Shown here in pieces: positions 6,674-7,086 of a stretch of DNA of 7,086 bases. Position 1 is the stretch's first letter; each line of letters opens with the position of its first letter. The notes below the pieces were generated by a model. It was not told where the DNA came from. It worked only from the letters and a program-made list of their open reading frames with translations, and did not search any database. Origin of the DNA: JAYEJW01 sp034716535 (GTDB lineage Bacteria > Pseudomonadota > Gammaproteobacteria > Chromatiales > Chromatiaceae); assembly GCA_034716535.1 (NCBI GenBank), contig JAYEJW010000536.1, positions 1 to 7,086 of the forward strand, given 5' to 3'. The translations under genes were made by a program, and so were the position numbers.

Positions 6674-6803
6674 GATGGCCCTGTGCGCGCCCACCCTGCA
6701 GGAAGGTGAGGTACGTCCCATCGGCAGTAACCGGCCGCGTATCGCCGACCAGAGTTGGCCGACAGCGCCCATCGAGCGCACCCGCCATCAGCGGCTGCAT
6801 TAG
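6666..6803 (+). pseudogene. hypA: hypA 5'-end remnant fused to unrelated sequence
   Basis: Overlapping the hupK stop, the +3 frame reads ATA-His-Glu-Met-Ala-Leu-Cys (6666-6686). This is the hallmark N-terminus of HypA/HybF (MHEMALC), the zinc- and nickel-binding protein that delivers Ni to hydrogenase; His2 is its nickel ligand. The initiator position is ATA rather than ATG or GTG. After Cys7 the frame continues as APTLQEGEVRPIG and on to TAG 6803, with none of HypA's features: no core fold segments and no CxxC zinc pairs. No other frame downstream restores them. From the ATG at 6675 a 42-residue product is possible but lacks His2. hupK/hoxV followed by hypA is a known order in uptake-hydrogenase operons, which supports the reading. 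The match is only six or seven residues, so chance cannot be excluded. Confidence 0.5.
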
Positions 6804-7086
6804 TCCTGATGGTCCTACCTTCCGATGTAACAAAACGTTGAAACGGATCGTTGCAACTCTTCAACGAAGCGTTACTCGATGCTGGTCGCAAACACCCAGG
6901 GGCGGCGGGACCGAATTGGCTCTATTCTTCTGTTTTTACTAGGTAATCTATCCGTCATCCCTACCGCGTCAAACTACGGTTATTTTCTCTAACCTGTTGA
7001 TGTGGAAGCTCCTCTCGTCTCCCTGCAGTCCATACTCCATCAGTGCTTGAGCGGCTTCCGGTCAATTTTCGGCTGAATTCTGGGTT
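6804..7086. other. Non-coding, less GC-rich tail
   Basis: No convincing gene in any frame. Composition shifts visibly towards A/T compared with hypF and hupK. It holds an inverted repeat CGTTGAA (6836-6842) / TTCAACG (6860-6866) with a 17-base loop and no T-tract, and a weak promoter-like pair TTGGCT (6916-6921) and TAGGTA (6940-6945) at 18-base spacing. Nothing here is specific enough to assign a role. Confidence 0.3.

Noticed and set aside
5728..6781. Long antisense frames across hupK (265 and 315 codons)
   Set aside because: They are Arg/Ser/Gly-rich shadows of the HupK reading frame, with no recognisable motifs or ribosome-binding site.
6363..6833. Minus-strand 156-codon frame over the hupK 3' end and downstream region
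   Set aside because: Its left two thirds is antisense to HupK. The first 45 codons look mildly protein-like but match nothing I know, and no good ribosome-binding site is evident.
1..7086. CRISPR array, tRNA or rRNA gene, toxin-antitoxin or defence system
   Set aside because: No regularly spaced repeats, tRNA-like folds, rRNA signatures or recognisable defence or toxin domains were seen. The window does not show an evident new multi-gene system.

Overview
The window looks like a piece of a GC-rich proteobacterial chromosome, probably a gammaproteobacterium with membrane-bound or energy-metabolism [NiFe] hydrogenases (Chromatiales-like purple or sulfur bacteria would fit). This is inferred from codon and base composition and from the pairing of hypF with a hupK/hoxV-type gene. 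No rRNA or tRNA is present to fix the taxonomy.

Left part (about 1-2220): debris-rich and mostly transcribed from the minus strand. It holds a C-terminally shortened IS66-type TnpA followed by a hairpin with a T-rich tail. Next comes a secreted PHB-depolymerase/LpqC-type esterase whose N-terminus carries a stub of SBBP beta-propeller repeat, so the gene looks chimeric. A gap of about 530 bp follows, containing operator-like repeats and, at most, a decayed coding remnant.

Middle (2220-2915): a small, probably exported 120-residue protein of unknown function on the minus strand. It is separated from the hydrogenase genes by a divergent, palindrome-containing intergenic region.

Right part (2916-6673): the two recognisable metabolic genes, both on the plus strand. 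hypF (carbamoyltransferase) makes the cyanide ligands of the NiFe site. The hupK/hoxV-like gene is a paralogue of the hydrogenase large subunit, proposed to act as a scaffold for the Fe(CN)2CO unit. Immediately at the hupK stop the sequence encodes the first residues of HypA (His-Glu-Met-Ala-Leu-Cys), then homology ends abruptly. The canonical hupK-hypA junction therefore appears broken here, either by real recombination or by an assembly join. The last 280 bases are less GC-rich and hold no gene I recognise.

I do not see an obviously new multi-gene system. The most worthwhile oddities are the broken hypA junction, the SBBP/esterase chimera, the reduced N-terminal cysteine motif of HupK and the unexplained hypF-hupK gap.
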